Shown: positions 53,501 through 61,335 of the stretch, piece by piece
Layout: each line of letters starts with the position of its first letter
Numbering within the stretch: the stretch's first letter is position 1
NCBI RefSeq assembly: GCF_003815715.1
Contig: NZ_CP033922.1
Span: forward strand, 4,016,001-4,080,000
Direction of reading: 5' to 3'
Origin: Chryseobacterium sp. G0162
GTDB lineage: Bacteria > Bacteroidota > Bacteroidia > Flavobacteriales > Weeksellaceae
DNA length: 64,000 bases
The notes under the pieces: generated by a model
Seen by the model: only the letters and a program-made list of their open reading frames with translations
The model's database searches: none
Told to the model about the DNA's origin: nothing
Made by a program: the position numbers and the translations under genes

Positions 53501-54580
53501 CTGAGGCGCAAACCCTAAAATACCTATACCCCAGGTTTTATTACCAGCCAATTCTTTTGTTTCCATCACCAAAGATTTGGCAGAGTTTCCTTTCAATAAT
53601 GATAGGGCAATAAATGGTAAAGCACCTGCTTCGGCCACGGCATTGGCAAATCCTGCTACATCACTTACACGGGTCATTGGCCCCTGTGCAATGGGATAGG
53701 TAAGACCAAGCTCCTGAGCTAATGGATTATTTTGGTCAATAACCTGAAGTGCTTTTGCCTGCTTCAGATGACCATACATGGCTTCTTTGAATCCAAAAGC
53801 CATTTTTTTCAATGTTCTGAACTCTTCATAAAGGTCTGTAGCCAGCGAAATGTCTTGTCCCATTGGGATATAGCTTTTGCTGATATCGAGATCAGTAAAA
53901 TATTGTTTAAGATCTTCAGCATTGATATCATCCGGTAGTGAAGGCGAATTAGGCCTTACCAATACACGGTGATTAGCAATGATTTTGGTTTCGGTTCCGT
54001 TCAGTTTTGAGGATAAATCCTTAATGTCTTTTGGAACTGAACTTTCAGGGAATAAAGCAAGCTGACTGTCCAGTACAATACCTGCTGCCCCCAACGCTTT
54101 CACAGCTGCAGCGGTATGGAGTCCTATTCCTCCTTGTACCCAAACTGGAATGCTTGTGATTTCCTTGATAATGCGCTGGAATAATACAAATGTAGATTCG
54201 TAGCCGATTTGACCTCCTGCTTCATTTCCTTTGATGATAATTCCTTTAACTCCTGATTGTTCAGCCTGTCTTGCTTCTTCTAAACTGGTTACCTGATAGA
54301 TAATATCCAGTTCTGGGTTTTGAGGAACTTTCATTCCGAATGGTAAGATCGCAAATCTTACACTTTCAGGAAGTTGAAGCGCTGATAGTTTTTCATTAGA
54401 AACATAAATACCATAAGAGGGTAGGTCTGTTTCTTCCAGTTGGCTAAGTGCTGCCTGGGCATTCGTTAACTCTTGGCCTAAGCTGAGGACAGGAAATATA
54501 CCCGCCTGATGCAATTTAGGTATAAGGTTGACATCCGGCTTTTCAAATGGCGTTAGTCCAATGATGGTTAAGTTTTTCAT
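47537..54580 (-). CDS. PUFA-synthase-like megasynthase 1: ER-like x2, KS-AT-ACP-ACP-KR
   Basis: About 2347 aa from the ATG at 54580 (MKNLTIIGLTPFEKPD); 12 upstream codons in frame look untranslated. Approximate domains: two nitronate monooxygenase/PfaD-like TIM-barrel units (1-240, with GNEAGGQIG and VWVQGGIGLHTAAAV; 290-590, with YPIAQGPMTRVSD and EGRECGGHVGP), probable enoyl reductase; KS (690-1130, TVDAACASSLAAID, EAHGTGTVVGD, TQIGHTKCAAG); AT (1210-1520, GHSYGELPAL); Ala/Pro-rich linker; two ACPs, each with DLEADLSIDSIKR (near 1690 and 1805); KR (1900-2340, VLVLGGAQGITAELV; FSSIASVYGNKGQTDYAAAN). In PUFA synthases the PfaD enoyl reductase is a separate protein; here it is fused at the N-terminus. 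First gene of an eight-gene operon. Confidence 0.9.
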   Translation of the reverse strand: MKNLTIIGLTPFEKPDVNLIPKLHQAGIFPVLSLGQELTNAQAALSQLEETDLPSYGIYVSNEKLSALQLPESVRFAILPFGMKVPQNPELDIIYQVTSLEEARQAEQSGVKGIIIKGNEAGGQIGYESTFVLFQRIIKEITSIPVWVQGGIGLHTAAAVKALGAAGIVLDSQLALFPESSVPKDIKDLSSKLNGTETKIIANHRVLVRPNSPSLPDDINAEDLKQYFTDLDISKSYIPMGQDISLATDLYEEFRTLKKMAFGFKEAMYGHLKQAKALQVIDQNNPLAQELGLTYPIAQGPMTRVSDVAGFANAVAEAGALPFIALSLLKGNSAKSLVMETKELAGNKTWGIGILGFAPQELRDEQTSYILEAQPPAVLIAGGRPAQAKVFEKAGIKTFLHVPSPALLDIFLKKGAKNFIFEGRECGGHVGPLSSTVLWEKQIERILKEDHPENISVFFAGGIHDDFSTAFVSIMAAPLAARGVKVGVLMGTAYLYTQEAVQTGAIQEEFQLQAMQAKDTVLLETAPGHETRCLNTAFANHFNTEKAKLLAAGTDKKDVWEKLEKLNVGRLRIAAKGIERQGDQLVNIPKDDQLDLGMYMIGQIATMQNKVLTLEELHQNVSIGNYEYIQNAELAEQPTSSEKPLDIAIVGMECIFPGAKNLDEFWRNIILGKDSVTEVPDERWNKDLYYKPDSDEADVSHSKWGGFIPKIDFDPLAFGIPPQSLAAIEPTQLLTLLVAKRAMEDAGYGEKHTNRENISVIIGAEGGNDLANSYSFRGYYKQVFGELHEEVKEAFPHTTEDSFPGILANVIAGRITNRLDLGGRNFTVDAACASSLAAIDLACQELVLGKSDMVLAGGADLHNGINDYLMFSSTHALSRKGRCATFDSEADGIALGEGIAILVLKRYEDAINDGDRIYSVIKGVGGSSDGKALGLTAPRKVGQVRALERAYTQAGISAASVGLVEAHGTGTVVGDKTELSALTNLFSRSGALPGQTHLGSVKTQIGHTKCAAGLAGLIKASLAVYHGVKPPTLHLKQPNAYYNAETSPFSFHAETGLWTEKNRYAGISAFGFGGTNFHTVIANHPKQDDSIAMQSWPSELFVFRGDTYEEAKGQSSQIKTLLEINDEIPLKDIAYSLSISSEKPIQFSVVADNAVDLMMKLELVLLGIETKDTFTVNKKEGKVAFTFPGQGSQRINMARDLFVVFPTMRKVIDNYPELEKVVFPSTTFNEADLKQQKETIKDTRLAQPLLGIVDLALAKFLESLGIIPDMLAGHSYGELPALCFSGVFGEDKLVDLSIQRAQSILDSVEGGDPGSMLAASATHERLQPIIAKVEGCYPVNFNAPTQCVIAGSTPAINTLLEVLKQEGISAKKLEVACAFHSPLLAKSKDLYADVLKDVPFEEMQIPVWSNTTAQVYPSNPSDIKERLTDHLVQPVRFVEQMQAMYNDGARIFIEVGPGKVLTGLAKSCIEKDQLTLYVEDSSRNKFTHLLCMLAQYLGTGRNFNIEKLFDGRFVQLVDINQPELYKKSPAIWRVNGQAAHPTTGSLPANGALPIINPIPMNNFTTHNTQAPAPESLSTAERMLQEYLNSMKLMIQAQRDVMLSFMGQNPQVNPMPVYNTPMPAPSPERTIPVQQVQQATTVAVTAAAVAVKAAPTRDIKALLLQVVSDKTGYPQEMLGMEMDLEADLSIDSIKRVEIIGTLRNELGTLAKGNTNEDMVMEQLAGIKTLSGLVSWLTEFSGADAAPATPEKNGTSAEATSTPQAKATLSLEDLQNAILNIVSEKTGYPKEMLGLDLDLEADLSIDSIKRMEIIADLKNKIGFGKNLEQADDVMEKLAAIKTLRGLASWISEMSGDNSEVKNEVKEETTSEATNNVLSRLRFDITPTDASSVQNTEVLQGKRFAITQDDSQQTSAIKAELEKHGAIVELVEADKDLSNVDGLIMLDLFSATDKPSIIDHVDLIKKLDFDKAKWVYLISDIAAHIQEVTDVSVLRHHQGYPGLFKSLAREFDHTTCRLISLSTPQEVDQIAEITLKEILTNDKPAEVIYKNEKRHKVDIIPSPLSTSLNEAHIQLDQKSVVLVLGGAQGITAELVKHMSQAYPCTYILVGRSADPRNEVSAKEFEGMKTKEEIRAFLIKSGKFTSPAEIEKETTKVFKNNQILRTIRDMEALGNTIIYQSLDLCDEEGLSNLISGIYEKYNRLDGVIHGAGLLEDKLFKQKTTSSFGRVFDTKVKPLRVLAEQLRTDCQFVVLFSSIASVYGNKGQTDYAAANSVLDDYANALNKRLKGKVISINWGPWKGAGMVSSTLESEYERRGISMIPLDEGKEIFLNEIKYGTESQVLIMSGNNW

Positions 54581-54647
54581 GGCGTGATATGTTAGTAAAG
54601 ATTTTGCAAAAAACACATAAGTCTTTGAGACAAAGAAGAATGTCTTA

Positions 54648-54806
54648 TTACAAAACCATAAAATTGGTTTTTATTATATTTTCACTGGTAAAGCTTATTT
54701 GTTGAAGATTTTTCAACAACACGTGATGGGTCCTAAAGTGATTAGGATTGTGATTTGTGTCCGGCTTTTCAAAAGGCATTAGCCTAATAATGGTCAAGTT
54801 TTTCAT
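54648..54806 (-). pseudogene. 52-codon ORF repeating the start of megasynthase 1
   Basis: The frame reads MKNLTIIRLMPFEKPD, matching 14 of the first 16 residues of megasynthase 1, then runs into unrelated sequence (TNHNPNHFRTHHVLLKNLQQ...) and stops 68 bp before the real start. The DNA match covers about 50 bp with several silent changes, so the duplication is not recent. It lies in the operon leader and may be a remnant of a duplicated 5' end, or an upstream ORF that affects translation. Confidence 0.6.
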
Positions 54807-55366
54807 TGCATTTAGTATTAAAATAATAATATGCGATTTTGCATTAAAACATCAATCTAATGGTAATAAAGACTGATTGTTTGTGATGCATGAATAAAAA
54901 TAATAAATTTATGATATGTTGTTAATCATAAATAAAATTCGATAATAATTTTTTAACAAACAAATGTTAATTGTTCAAATGTTATAAAAGTATACGGTTT
55001 ATTTTCTTATTCGTTATAAACAAGCCGGCACAATCTGCGTAACCATAAAAATAAATAATTATAGTTAAAGAAATGTTAAGCAAATATAGAAATAAAAAAT
55101 AAAATATTTCAAAAATAAGAGATTTGTTTTTTTGTATATTACAAAAAGATAACATAAATAATTACCGCATAAAATCAGCAAAACCGGATGTTTGAAAAGC
55201 ATGAAATTTTGAGTTGATTTTGTATGAAATTGATTTATATCATATTATTGACGTATTGGAGAATTGCTTTTTGTGAGTTATTTTATCCAGATTGGGATTT
55301 TGAAAAGAAGGATAATTTTATGTTATAGAGTAAACATATTACGGAAATATGAAATATAAATGAAAA
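54807..55366. other. AT-rich intergenic stretch upstream of the operon
   Basis: About 560 bp with no convincing gene on either strand, very AT-rich. It must contain the promoter of the megasynthase operon, but I cannot single out a reliable Bacteroidota -33/-7 pair. I see no riboswitch-like fold by eye. Confidence 0.45.
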
Positions 55367-55387
55367 AAAGCAGCGAAATGCTGCTTT
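55367..55387 (-). terminator. Minus-strand terminator, probably originally of the glutaminase gene
   Basis: AAAGCAGC, a 5-nt loop, and GCTGCTTT form a perfect stem; on the minus strand it is followed by a T-tract. It lies 100 bp beyond the duplicated glutaminase 3' end, where a native glutaminase terminator would be expected if the DNA between the two repeats was inserted later. Confidence 0.75.
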
Positions 55388-55486
55388 AGTTTTTATAAAA
55401 AGGTCAAAAAGTAGAAATTTAATTGAATTTTATAAGGATTTATTCACGCTTAAAATGCTTTCCGCTTTTTCTATAATCAGTAAGTT

Positions 55487-55623
55487 TTAAAATATACTCA
55501 GGTTGTACTGTTTTGCCAGATCTAGAATAATATGGTATCCAGCCAATGAATTTCCATGTTGATCCAATGCAGGACTGAATACACCAATACCCATTTTTCC
55601 GGGAACGCTTACGGTAATTCCGC
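55487..55623. repeat. 137-bp perfect direct repeat, copy 1
   Basis: By eye, every base from 55487 to 55623 matches 61199-61335 in the same orientation. The match starts at the stop codon of the glutaminase frame and ends abruptly. It borders the RADAR gene pair on its 3' side. Confidence 0.93.
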
Positions 55624-55700
55624 AGCTTAGTATTTGTGGCTCTACTATTTTGGCTGTGTCTGCATTTTTTGTATGTGAAACTTTTGATATACTTCTTGTT
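55487..55700 (-). pseudogene. Glutaminase 3'-end remnant
   Basis: The last 45 codons (from ITVSVPGKMGIGVF to AKQYNLSIF) are identical in DNA to the end of the glutaminase gene at 61199. Just upstream, KNADTAKIVEPQILSCG is a diverged match to KNADLAKLIESQMLTAG of that protein, but the intervening segment that holds MYEFSGEYSRMVGLPSKSG in the intact enzyme is deleted. An open frame extends to 55903 but overlaps rdrB and has no glutaminase character there. It cannot encode an active enzyme. Confidence 0.85.
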
Positions 55701-55745
55701 TGTAAATGTATTAATCGGTAAGTTTTTGTTATCATTAGAAGTGAA

Positions 55746-58136
55746 TTAGTCTGTGAACTCAAATCTGTAGATTTTGCTACTTTCATCAAGCTGTTTGATA
55801 ATAGCCATGGTTTCTGAATGAGGAGTGTTGTGTGTATTGATAAAACTGGAATAGATGTTGGCATATTCATTATAAATATTGGTTGAAAAAATACCAGTAT
55901 CATCAGTTCCTACTACAATAGCAGGGATATTTTTTCCTTCTTTTTTCCATCGGATCCAATTGGCTAAATGATAAGTATCGAAATCTTTATGAAAGCCAAT
56001 CCTTACATTGCTAGTAGGAAGTGTCTCAATCACAATTTCTTTTTCACTCATTAATTGTAGTAGTGTAAGCTGTATTTGCTCTACTTGTTCTTTTTTTAGA
56101 ATTTCAAATGGATCAATGGTAATGATTTCGTTAAACTTTTCTCTATTCTGTTTTCTATGATAAGCTTCAAATGCTCTCCATGCAGGGTTATCTGTTAGTA
56201 GTTTTCTTTCTTTTATCCAATTTTTTTCGACCACAAAGTTCCATTCGTTATTGTCAAAAACTGAAACAGAACGAATGTTCTCCTTATTAGATTCTAGGGT
56301 GTGAACAGGACAGCACTGTCTCATTAGCCATGCTCTTTCAAGTACCTCCATCGAAAAGTATTCATTATAAAGAGTAAAACATAAATTACTTACTTCATTA
56401 CTAATATAAGGAATCGTTCCTTGCAGAGGTATTATTCGGTATTTCATGATAAGATGGTAACAAAATATCAAATTATCCATATGATCTCCTTTTTTTATTC
56501 GGAGGCTGTTTCCAATCACTTTGGACCAAAGATGGACGGATAATCCGGAAGCTGTAGCGTGGCCTATACGATCTCCTGTTCTTAAATCGCAGAAGTGAAT
56601 AGCTTCATATATAGCTCTAAGTCCGTCCAATACATGATAGAAATCTTCTCCTGCATGATAGGTAAAATGTTGAATACCTGCTCGCCTCATCATTCTGAAT
56701 AGGGGGGCAAAGACTTCGGGAGGAGCATCGAATTCACTGGATGCGGCATCAATTCCTGTTATCTTTCTTCTATATTGCGAATGATTTTTTAAAAGGTATG
56801 CCAATACTTTGCCTCGTTTTATGAGGTCATAGCGCAATTCTTTGTGGCGGATTGTTTTATCTATTCTTTTTTCAGGTCTTTTGATGAAATGGGCAATTAA
56901 GCACAACTGTGGAATAGGAGAATTATTGTTCTTATCATAAATGTCTTTAAGTAGTTTATTCCAGCCTTTGTAGATTTTACTGATAAAAGAAATCATATCC
57001 TGTTGGGTAGCTTTTGGAGAAAAGCGACCTTCAAGAAAATGGAGGTTGGACATATTGTTTCCATGCATTTGATGATAGCGCCGCATATATTCTTTTTCGC
57101 TACCTTCTCTTAATTCATTGAGGGTATGTTTTTGGAACTGTTCAAATCCGTTTTGGTGAGTCTGCTGAACCAATAACCGATTGGTTAATCCTAATATAAG
57201 TAAGTAAAAGTGAAGTAGCCCTGCAAGTATTTCATTGGGATTGTTTTGTAAACGGTCGAGAATCATAATATGCATCAATGCTTCAATAGACATCTCATTA
57301 GGATGTCTTTGTATACTAGTACAAACAAGTGCTCTAAAGGGATGTTGATAGTTGCCTGGATAACTGGAAAAATCATTAACCAGTTTTTGTAAGAGGACCA
57401 TTTTATTTTTCTCTTTATAAATAGCAGCTTCATCGGGAAATAGAAAAACATAAAATAATTCCCGAAGTCTTTGGGCTATTTTTAAGAGCTTATAATAATT
57501 TAAAGGAGTGAATTGTACAGATTCCTGTTCCAGCTGCTCTTTTACTTTTGTACTTTTATAACCTTTTTTTAGATGATAATATACTTCTTTAGGGTTGAAT
57601 AAATAATCCTGCCAAACCTGATCTGTTTCCAGTGCACCATTTAAATGCATATGCAAATCGTGAAGCCCTTTATTTTCAGCAATGAAATAATTGAGGTGTG
57701 GTATTTTTGCACTTGGAATAGAGGTGTATTGTGTATTAGGTACAATATAAGTATTGAAATACTTTACTCTATCTTCTAAGCTGAATTTGTCATTTGTTTT
57801 CTTGAATAGCAAAAGGCTTTGCAGCCACAAAGGTGGGATGAAAGTGAGGATTTCTTGCCAGTCATTATGCTTTTCCTGCCTGATGTAAATTCTGTTATTT
57901 TCCAATTCTAAATAAGAAGACACGAAATCGGGCATAGTGGCAGTAAATAAAACTGATAAACTCTTGGTTGTATCAAAAACTATGGTTTGCTCAAGTCTGT
58001 ATAAATGGTCAGGCAGTAAGAAATTTTGTGCCCTTTTTTTTAAAAAAAGGCGCATTTTTATTTCCTCAATACTTACATATTCTTCATTGAGATACTGAAG
58101 CAGGGATTCGTTATCTGATAGTAGGAATTGAAGCAT
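55746..58136 (-). CDS. rdrB: RdrB-like adenosine deaminase of a RADAR system
   Basis: A 796-aa protein of the adenosine/AMP deaminase superfamily with large insertions. Zinc-site and catalytic motifs: DLHMHLNGALE (HxH, near residue 160), FTYHAGEDFYHVLDGL (His and Glu, near 491), DRIGHATASG (His, near 523) and VVGTDDTGIF (Asp-Asp, near 743). In known RADAR systems RdrB deaminates adenosine in RNA and/or nucleotides during phage infection, within a very large complex with RdrA. Size, motif order and pairing with the ATPase all fit. It begins 5 bp after rdrA, so the two are an operon. The C-terminal end (IYRFEFTD) is intact. Confidence 0.9.
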   Translation of the reverse strand: MLQFLLSDNESLLQYLNEEYVSIEEIKMRLFLKKRAQNFLLPDHLYRLEQTIVFDTTKSLSVLFTATMPDFVSSYLELENNRIYIRQEKHNDWQEILTFIPPLWLQSLLLFKKTNDKFSLEDRVKYFNTYIVPNTQYTSIPSAKIPHLNYFIAENKGLHDLHMHLNGALETDQVWQDYLFNPKEVYYHLKKGYKSTKVKEQLEQESVQFTPLNYYKLLKIAQRLRELFYVFLFPDEAAIYKEKNKMVLLQKLVNDFSSYPGNYQHPFRALVCTSIQRHPNEMSIEALMHIMILDRLQNNPNEILAGLLHFYLLILGLTNRLLVQQTHQNGFEQFQKHTLNELREGSEKEYMRRYHQMHGNNMSNLHFLEGRFSPKATQQDMISFISKIYKGWNKLLKDIYDKNNNSPIPQLCLIAHFIKRPEKRIDKTIRHKELRYDLIKRGKVLAYLLKNHSQYRRKITGIDAASSEFDAPPEVFAPLFRMMRRAGIQHFTYHAGEDFYHVLDGLRAIYEAIHFCDLRTGDRIGHATASGLSVHLWSKVIGNSLRIKKGDHMDNLIFCYHLIMKYRIIPLQGTIPYISNEVSNLCFTLYNEYFSMEVLERAWLMRQCCPVHTLESNKENIRSVSVFDNNEWNFVVEKNWIKERKLLTDNPAWRAFEAYHRKQNREKFNEIITIDPFEILKKEQVEQIQLTLLQLMSEKEIVIETLPTSNVRIGFHKDFDTYHLANWIRWKKEGKNIPAIVVGTDDTGIFSTNIYNEYANIYSSFINTHNTPHSETMAIIKQLDESSKIYRFEFTD

Positions 58137-58141
58137 TTGAT

Positions 58142-60985
58142 TTATTTATATTTATTACTGTATGCATTTAAGCTAGACCTGGTTGTAATCTCTATTCCAA
58201 CTTCTTTAAGTTGCTTTTTAAGATCTTTAAGACTTAGTGTTTTTAAAGAGTCGAGGGATATATTATTTTCTTGCAATATTTTTGAGACTTCTTCATAATT
58301 ATTACGATCGAACTTAACTAAATTTATTTTGGAAGACTCTTCATTGGTTCTAGTTTTAATTTTATGTAGAATATTGTAGATTTTTAATTTGAAAATACTT
58401 TCATCAGTAAAAGGTGTGCAATATTTGACTATAAGAGAAGTGAGATTATTTTCATTGTTTTTCTCTTGTTTTTTGCCTTCTAGTATCGTAGAGTCACTCA
58501 AATTACTAGTGATATTTTGGTTATCATCACTGTTAGAGCTTTCTTTTATTATTTCTGTTCCCTGTTGTTTTGTGTCTTCGTTATTTAGTGTGTTTTCTGA
58601 AGTATTATAATTACTTGATTGGTTATCGTCATTCTTTAAGTAAACTAATAATAAAGGACATGATAGTATCCATTTAGAAAATGTTAACTCTGAAAAGTCT
58701 TTTTTTAATATTGTTTTTAAATTATTTATAAATATTTTATTGCTATAATTTGTATTGTTAATATTTAATTCGCTGGCGAAATTACTGTTTTCTCTACAGT
58801 CTTCAATCAAGACGGCGTTCATAAATGCAATTAACTGTGCATGGAATATTTCCCCAAGACTTTTTTTATTCATTTTATTTTCTATATTGGATAAGGCGTA
58901 AAAATATCGAGTTACGATTTTACCAAGTAGATGAACTGAAACGCTATTGTTTTTAGGATAGTTTCTTGCCCATTTTTCAAAGAGCTCTTCAATCTTTGTA
59001 TCTGTATCTGTTCTTTCAGGGAATTCGAAGTTAGTTTCCTCGGAGATATCGTAATCCTCATTGTTTCCCCTTTTAAAATCAGGCATCATGTAAGCTCTAA
59101 GTTGAGAAAGTTCTGAGAATCCATTTTTAAGATCTTCTAAGTCGAATTTGCGACAAAGCTCACCAATTGCACCAAAAAGTAAATATGGAGAATAAGTAAG
59201 TAGTGAAGTCTGTTTGTAGGTATATTGATTCGAACTGAGGGGTATGTATACTAAAAGTTTTTCTATAAAAGTTGCATTTTCAGCTTTTAATACACTATCT
59301 ATCCTGTCAGAAGTAGCTTGTCTATTTCTTTTTGCTTTATCTGCCATTCCAAATATGGGAATGGTTCCAGCTATGGATATGTTTTCACTATTAGGGTTTT
59401 TATCTGTATATCCTCTTATATATGCGGTGACTTTACCAATGATATCTTTTAATACTCTATCACTTAGTATGATATCCTTTTCACATAATTCTTTAAAAGA
59501 AGGATCAAAAACTGCTCGATTTTCATTAGAATAACCTAATATTGGAACTAAATTTCTGATATATCCTATTCTGATAAAATAATCAAAAATTACAAAAGGA
59601 TCATTTTGTATTTTATTAGTCAGACTGAAGTTTAGGCTTAAAAGAACTGAATTTAATGAAGAATCAGTCGTAATAGGTTGTAGTTGATATAATTCTTCCA
59701 ATCGCTGCTCTTTTAATAGAAACTGTAAAACAATTCTATTGAGATTGCTATTCAGTTTTAACGATTCTGGATCTATTTCTTTATCATACAAATCACTTAT
59801 AAATACATCAATTAATAATAATATTTGTTCATTGGAAACGGTACGATTATCCTGGTCTAAGTAGAAAATTGAAAGGATCTGGATCTGCGTTCTTATTGGT
59901 AATGCTAGTAGAAAATTTAAATAAGCACTCGCCTGATATTCATTCTTAATCCCTAAAAGTCCTAAAATATTTCCATAAGCTTGATCAATTAAAATACCTT
60001 CATTTTCGTTCTTGTAAATAAATATACTCCTATCCCGCTTTTGGCAAATATCATAAATGGTAGGTAAATGAATCCTAAATTTAGGCTGTAAAATCTTTTG
60101 TAAATATTGAGATTCCAATTGTGTTACCACATCATTAAAAACCGAAATTTTGTTGAGTCCTTCTGCTTCATACTTCAGGATTTCATTTCCGAAATTCTGC
60201 CATTTTTTTTGTCGGACAACAGATGAGTATAATTTAAGATCACCGCTTATTATTGTAATTAGCTGGGCACCTGTAAAATATTTGCGGATCGTTTCCAGAA
60301 CAGCCCAGCCTTTTCGTGAGTCTACATCAATATCATCAAACATTAAAATAAAAGCTTTTTTGTTTAATATTTTAAGGGCTTCTTTAAGGAAGAAATTAAA
60401 ATTATCACCTAATTTAAGGGATGAGTCAACTGCTTTTAAACCGTTTTCCATGACGAATTCGGGATCCTGCCATCCTTCATTGGAATTATTGCCAATTCCA
60501 TCTATTGAGGGAAGCCCTGCGGCAAGTTTATTTAGTGCCTGCCGCCAGGTTTTTCTAGAAGCAAATAAATTTTCATTACTTATATTGCATTCATCTTGAT
60601 CCAATTTCTTTTCAATAAGATCTGTGATTCTTGAAATGACATTCAAAAAGACATGTCCTTTCTCTTCAATCAAGGTTGGATCAATAATGTTGAGAACCTG
60701 TATGTCTTTACCGATAGAGTATCGTTCAGAAGATTCTAAATAAAATTTTATACTTAATAAGAAGGAGGTTTTTCCGCTGCCTCTTGAGCCTAATATTGTT
60801 ATTGTATTATGTAGGTTTTTGTTGGCAGCACTAGCTTGATCAATTGGAATGCTGTCTTTAATGATCTGGATTACTTTGTCAAATTCTTTATTATGAATAA
60901 GGGTGCTGTAATTTTGTTTATCACTATTTGTGGAATAATTTTGAGCATGTGTGCTATTTTCCAGAATTATATTAATTGGAATCAT
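58142..60985 (-). CDS. rdrA: RdrA-like ATPase of a RADAR system
   Basis: A 947-aa P-loop ATPase. Walker A is ITILGSRGSGKTSFLLS near residue 70; Walker B is ILMFDDIDVDSRKGW near 213. The N-terminal ATPase is followed by a long, mostly helical region of about 600 residues and an Asn/Ser/Glu-rich linker (about 790-850) before a short C-terminal domain. It is paired with the adenosine deaminase gene 5 bp downstream. In known systems RdrA forms a ring that binds the RdrB shell and is needed for defence. No SLATT-type or other accessory gene accompanies it here. Confidence 0.87.
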   Translation of the reverse strand: MIPINIILENSTHAQNYSTNSDKQNYSTLIHNKEFDKVIQIIKDSIPIDQASAANKNLHNTITILGSRGSGKTSFLLSIKFYLESSERYSIGKDIQVLNIIDPTLIEEKGHVFLNVISRITDLIEKKLDQDECNISNENLFASRKTWRQALNKLAAGLPSIDGIGNNSNEGWQDPEFVMENGLKAVDSSLKLGDNFNFFLKEALKILNKKAFILMFDDIDVDSRKGWAVLETIRKYFTGAQLITIISGDLKLYSSVVRQKKWQNFGNEILKYEAEGLNKISVFNDVVTQLESQYLQKILQPKFRIHLPTIYDICQKRDRSIFIYKNENEGILIDQAYGNILGLLGIKNEYQASAYLNFLLALPIRTQIQILSIFYLDQDNRTVSNEQILLLIDVFISDLYDKEIDPESLKLNSNLNRIVLQFLLKEQRLEELYQLQPITTDSSLNSVLLSLNFSLTNKIQNDPFVIFDYFIRIGYIRNLVPILGYSNENRAVFDPSFKELCEKDIILSDRVLKDIIGKVTAYIRGYTDKNPNSENISIAGTIPIFGMADKAKRNRQATSDRIDSVLKAENATFIEKLLVYIPLSSNQYTYKQTSLLTYSPYLLFGAIGELCRKFDLEDLKNGFSELSQLRAYMMPDFKRGNNEDYDISEETNFEFPERTDTDTKIEELFEKWARNYPKNNSVSVHLLGKIVTRYFYALSNIENKMNKKSLGEIFHAQLIAFMNAVLIEDCRENSNFASELNINNTNYSNKIFINNLKTILKKDFSELTFSKWILSCPLLLVYLKNDDNQSSNYNTSENTLNNEDTKQQGTEIIKESSNSDDNQNITSNLSDSTILEGKKQEKNNENNLTSLIVKYCTPFTDESIFKLKIYNILHKIKTRTNEESSKINLVKFDRNNYEEVSKILQENNISLDSLKTLSLKDLKKQLKEVGIEITTRSSLNAYSNKYK

Positions 60986-61108
60986 GACAAGATTGTTTAA
61001 TGATGAGTTATGGTTAGTTTGATATCTGTAAATATAATATATCTTTAAACAATTCCCAAATACTTGTTATAGTAGTATTAATATACTGAGATCTGATTAT
61101 TGAATGAA

Positions 61109-61134
61109 AAAAGGTAACTAGCCAGTCACCTTTT
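61109..61134 (-). terminator. Hairpin after the glutaminase gene
   Basis: AAAAGGTAACT and AGTCACCTTTT form a stem with one mismatch and a 4-nt loop, 65 bp past the glutaminase stop. It would separate glutaminase and rdrA transcripts. It is not related to the presumed older glutaminase terminator at 55367-55387. Confidence 0.6.
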
Positions 61135-61198
61135 AAATAATATATAAGACAGTTTTTTTAATTTATTTTAAATTTACATTAGAAAAGAATACTTTAAA

Positions 61199-61335
61199 TT
61201 AAAATATACTCAGGTTGTACTGTTTTGCCAGATCTAGAATAATATGGTATCCAGCCAATGAATTTCCATGTTGATCCAATGCAGGACTGAATACACCAAT
61301 ACCCATTTTTCCGGGAACGCTTACGGTAATTCCGC
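61199..61335. repeat. 137-bp perfect direct repeat, copy 2
   Basis: This copy is the 3' end of the intact glutaminase gene and equals 55487-55623. The two copies are separated by 5575 bp that contain only the RADAR pair, the diverged glutaminase scrap and non-coding flanks. Confidence 0.93.

Noticed and set aside
54641..54810. Leader ORF as a possible second RiPP precursor or toxin
   Set aside because: Its start copies the megasynthase N-terminus and the rest has no leader, Gly-Gly site or Cys pattern.
55487..55903. Open frame of 138 codons on the minus strand
   Set aside because: Only its end is glutaminase-derived; the first part overlaps rdrB in another frame and has no protein-like character. 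Treated as a pseudogene remnant.
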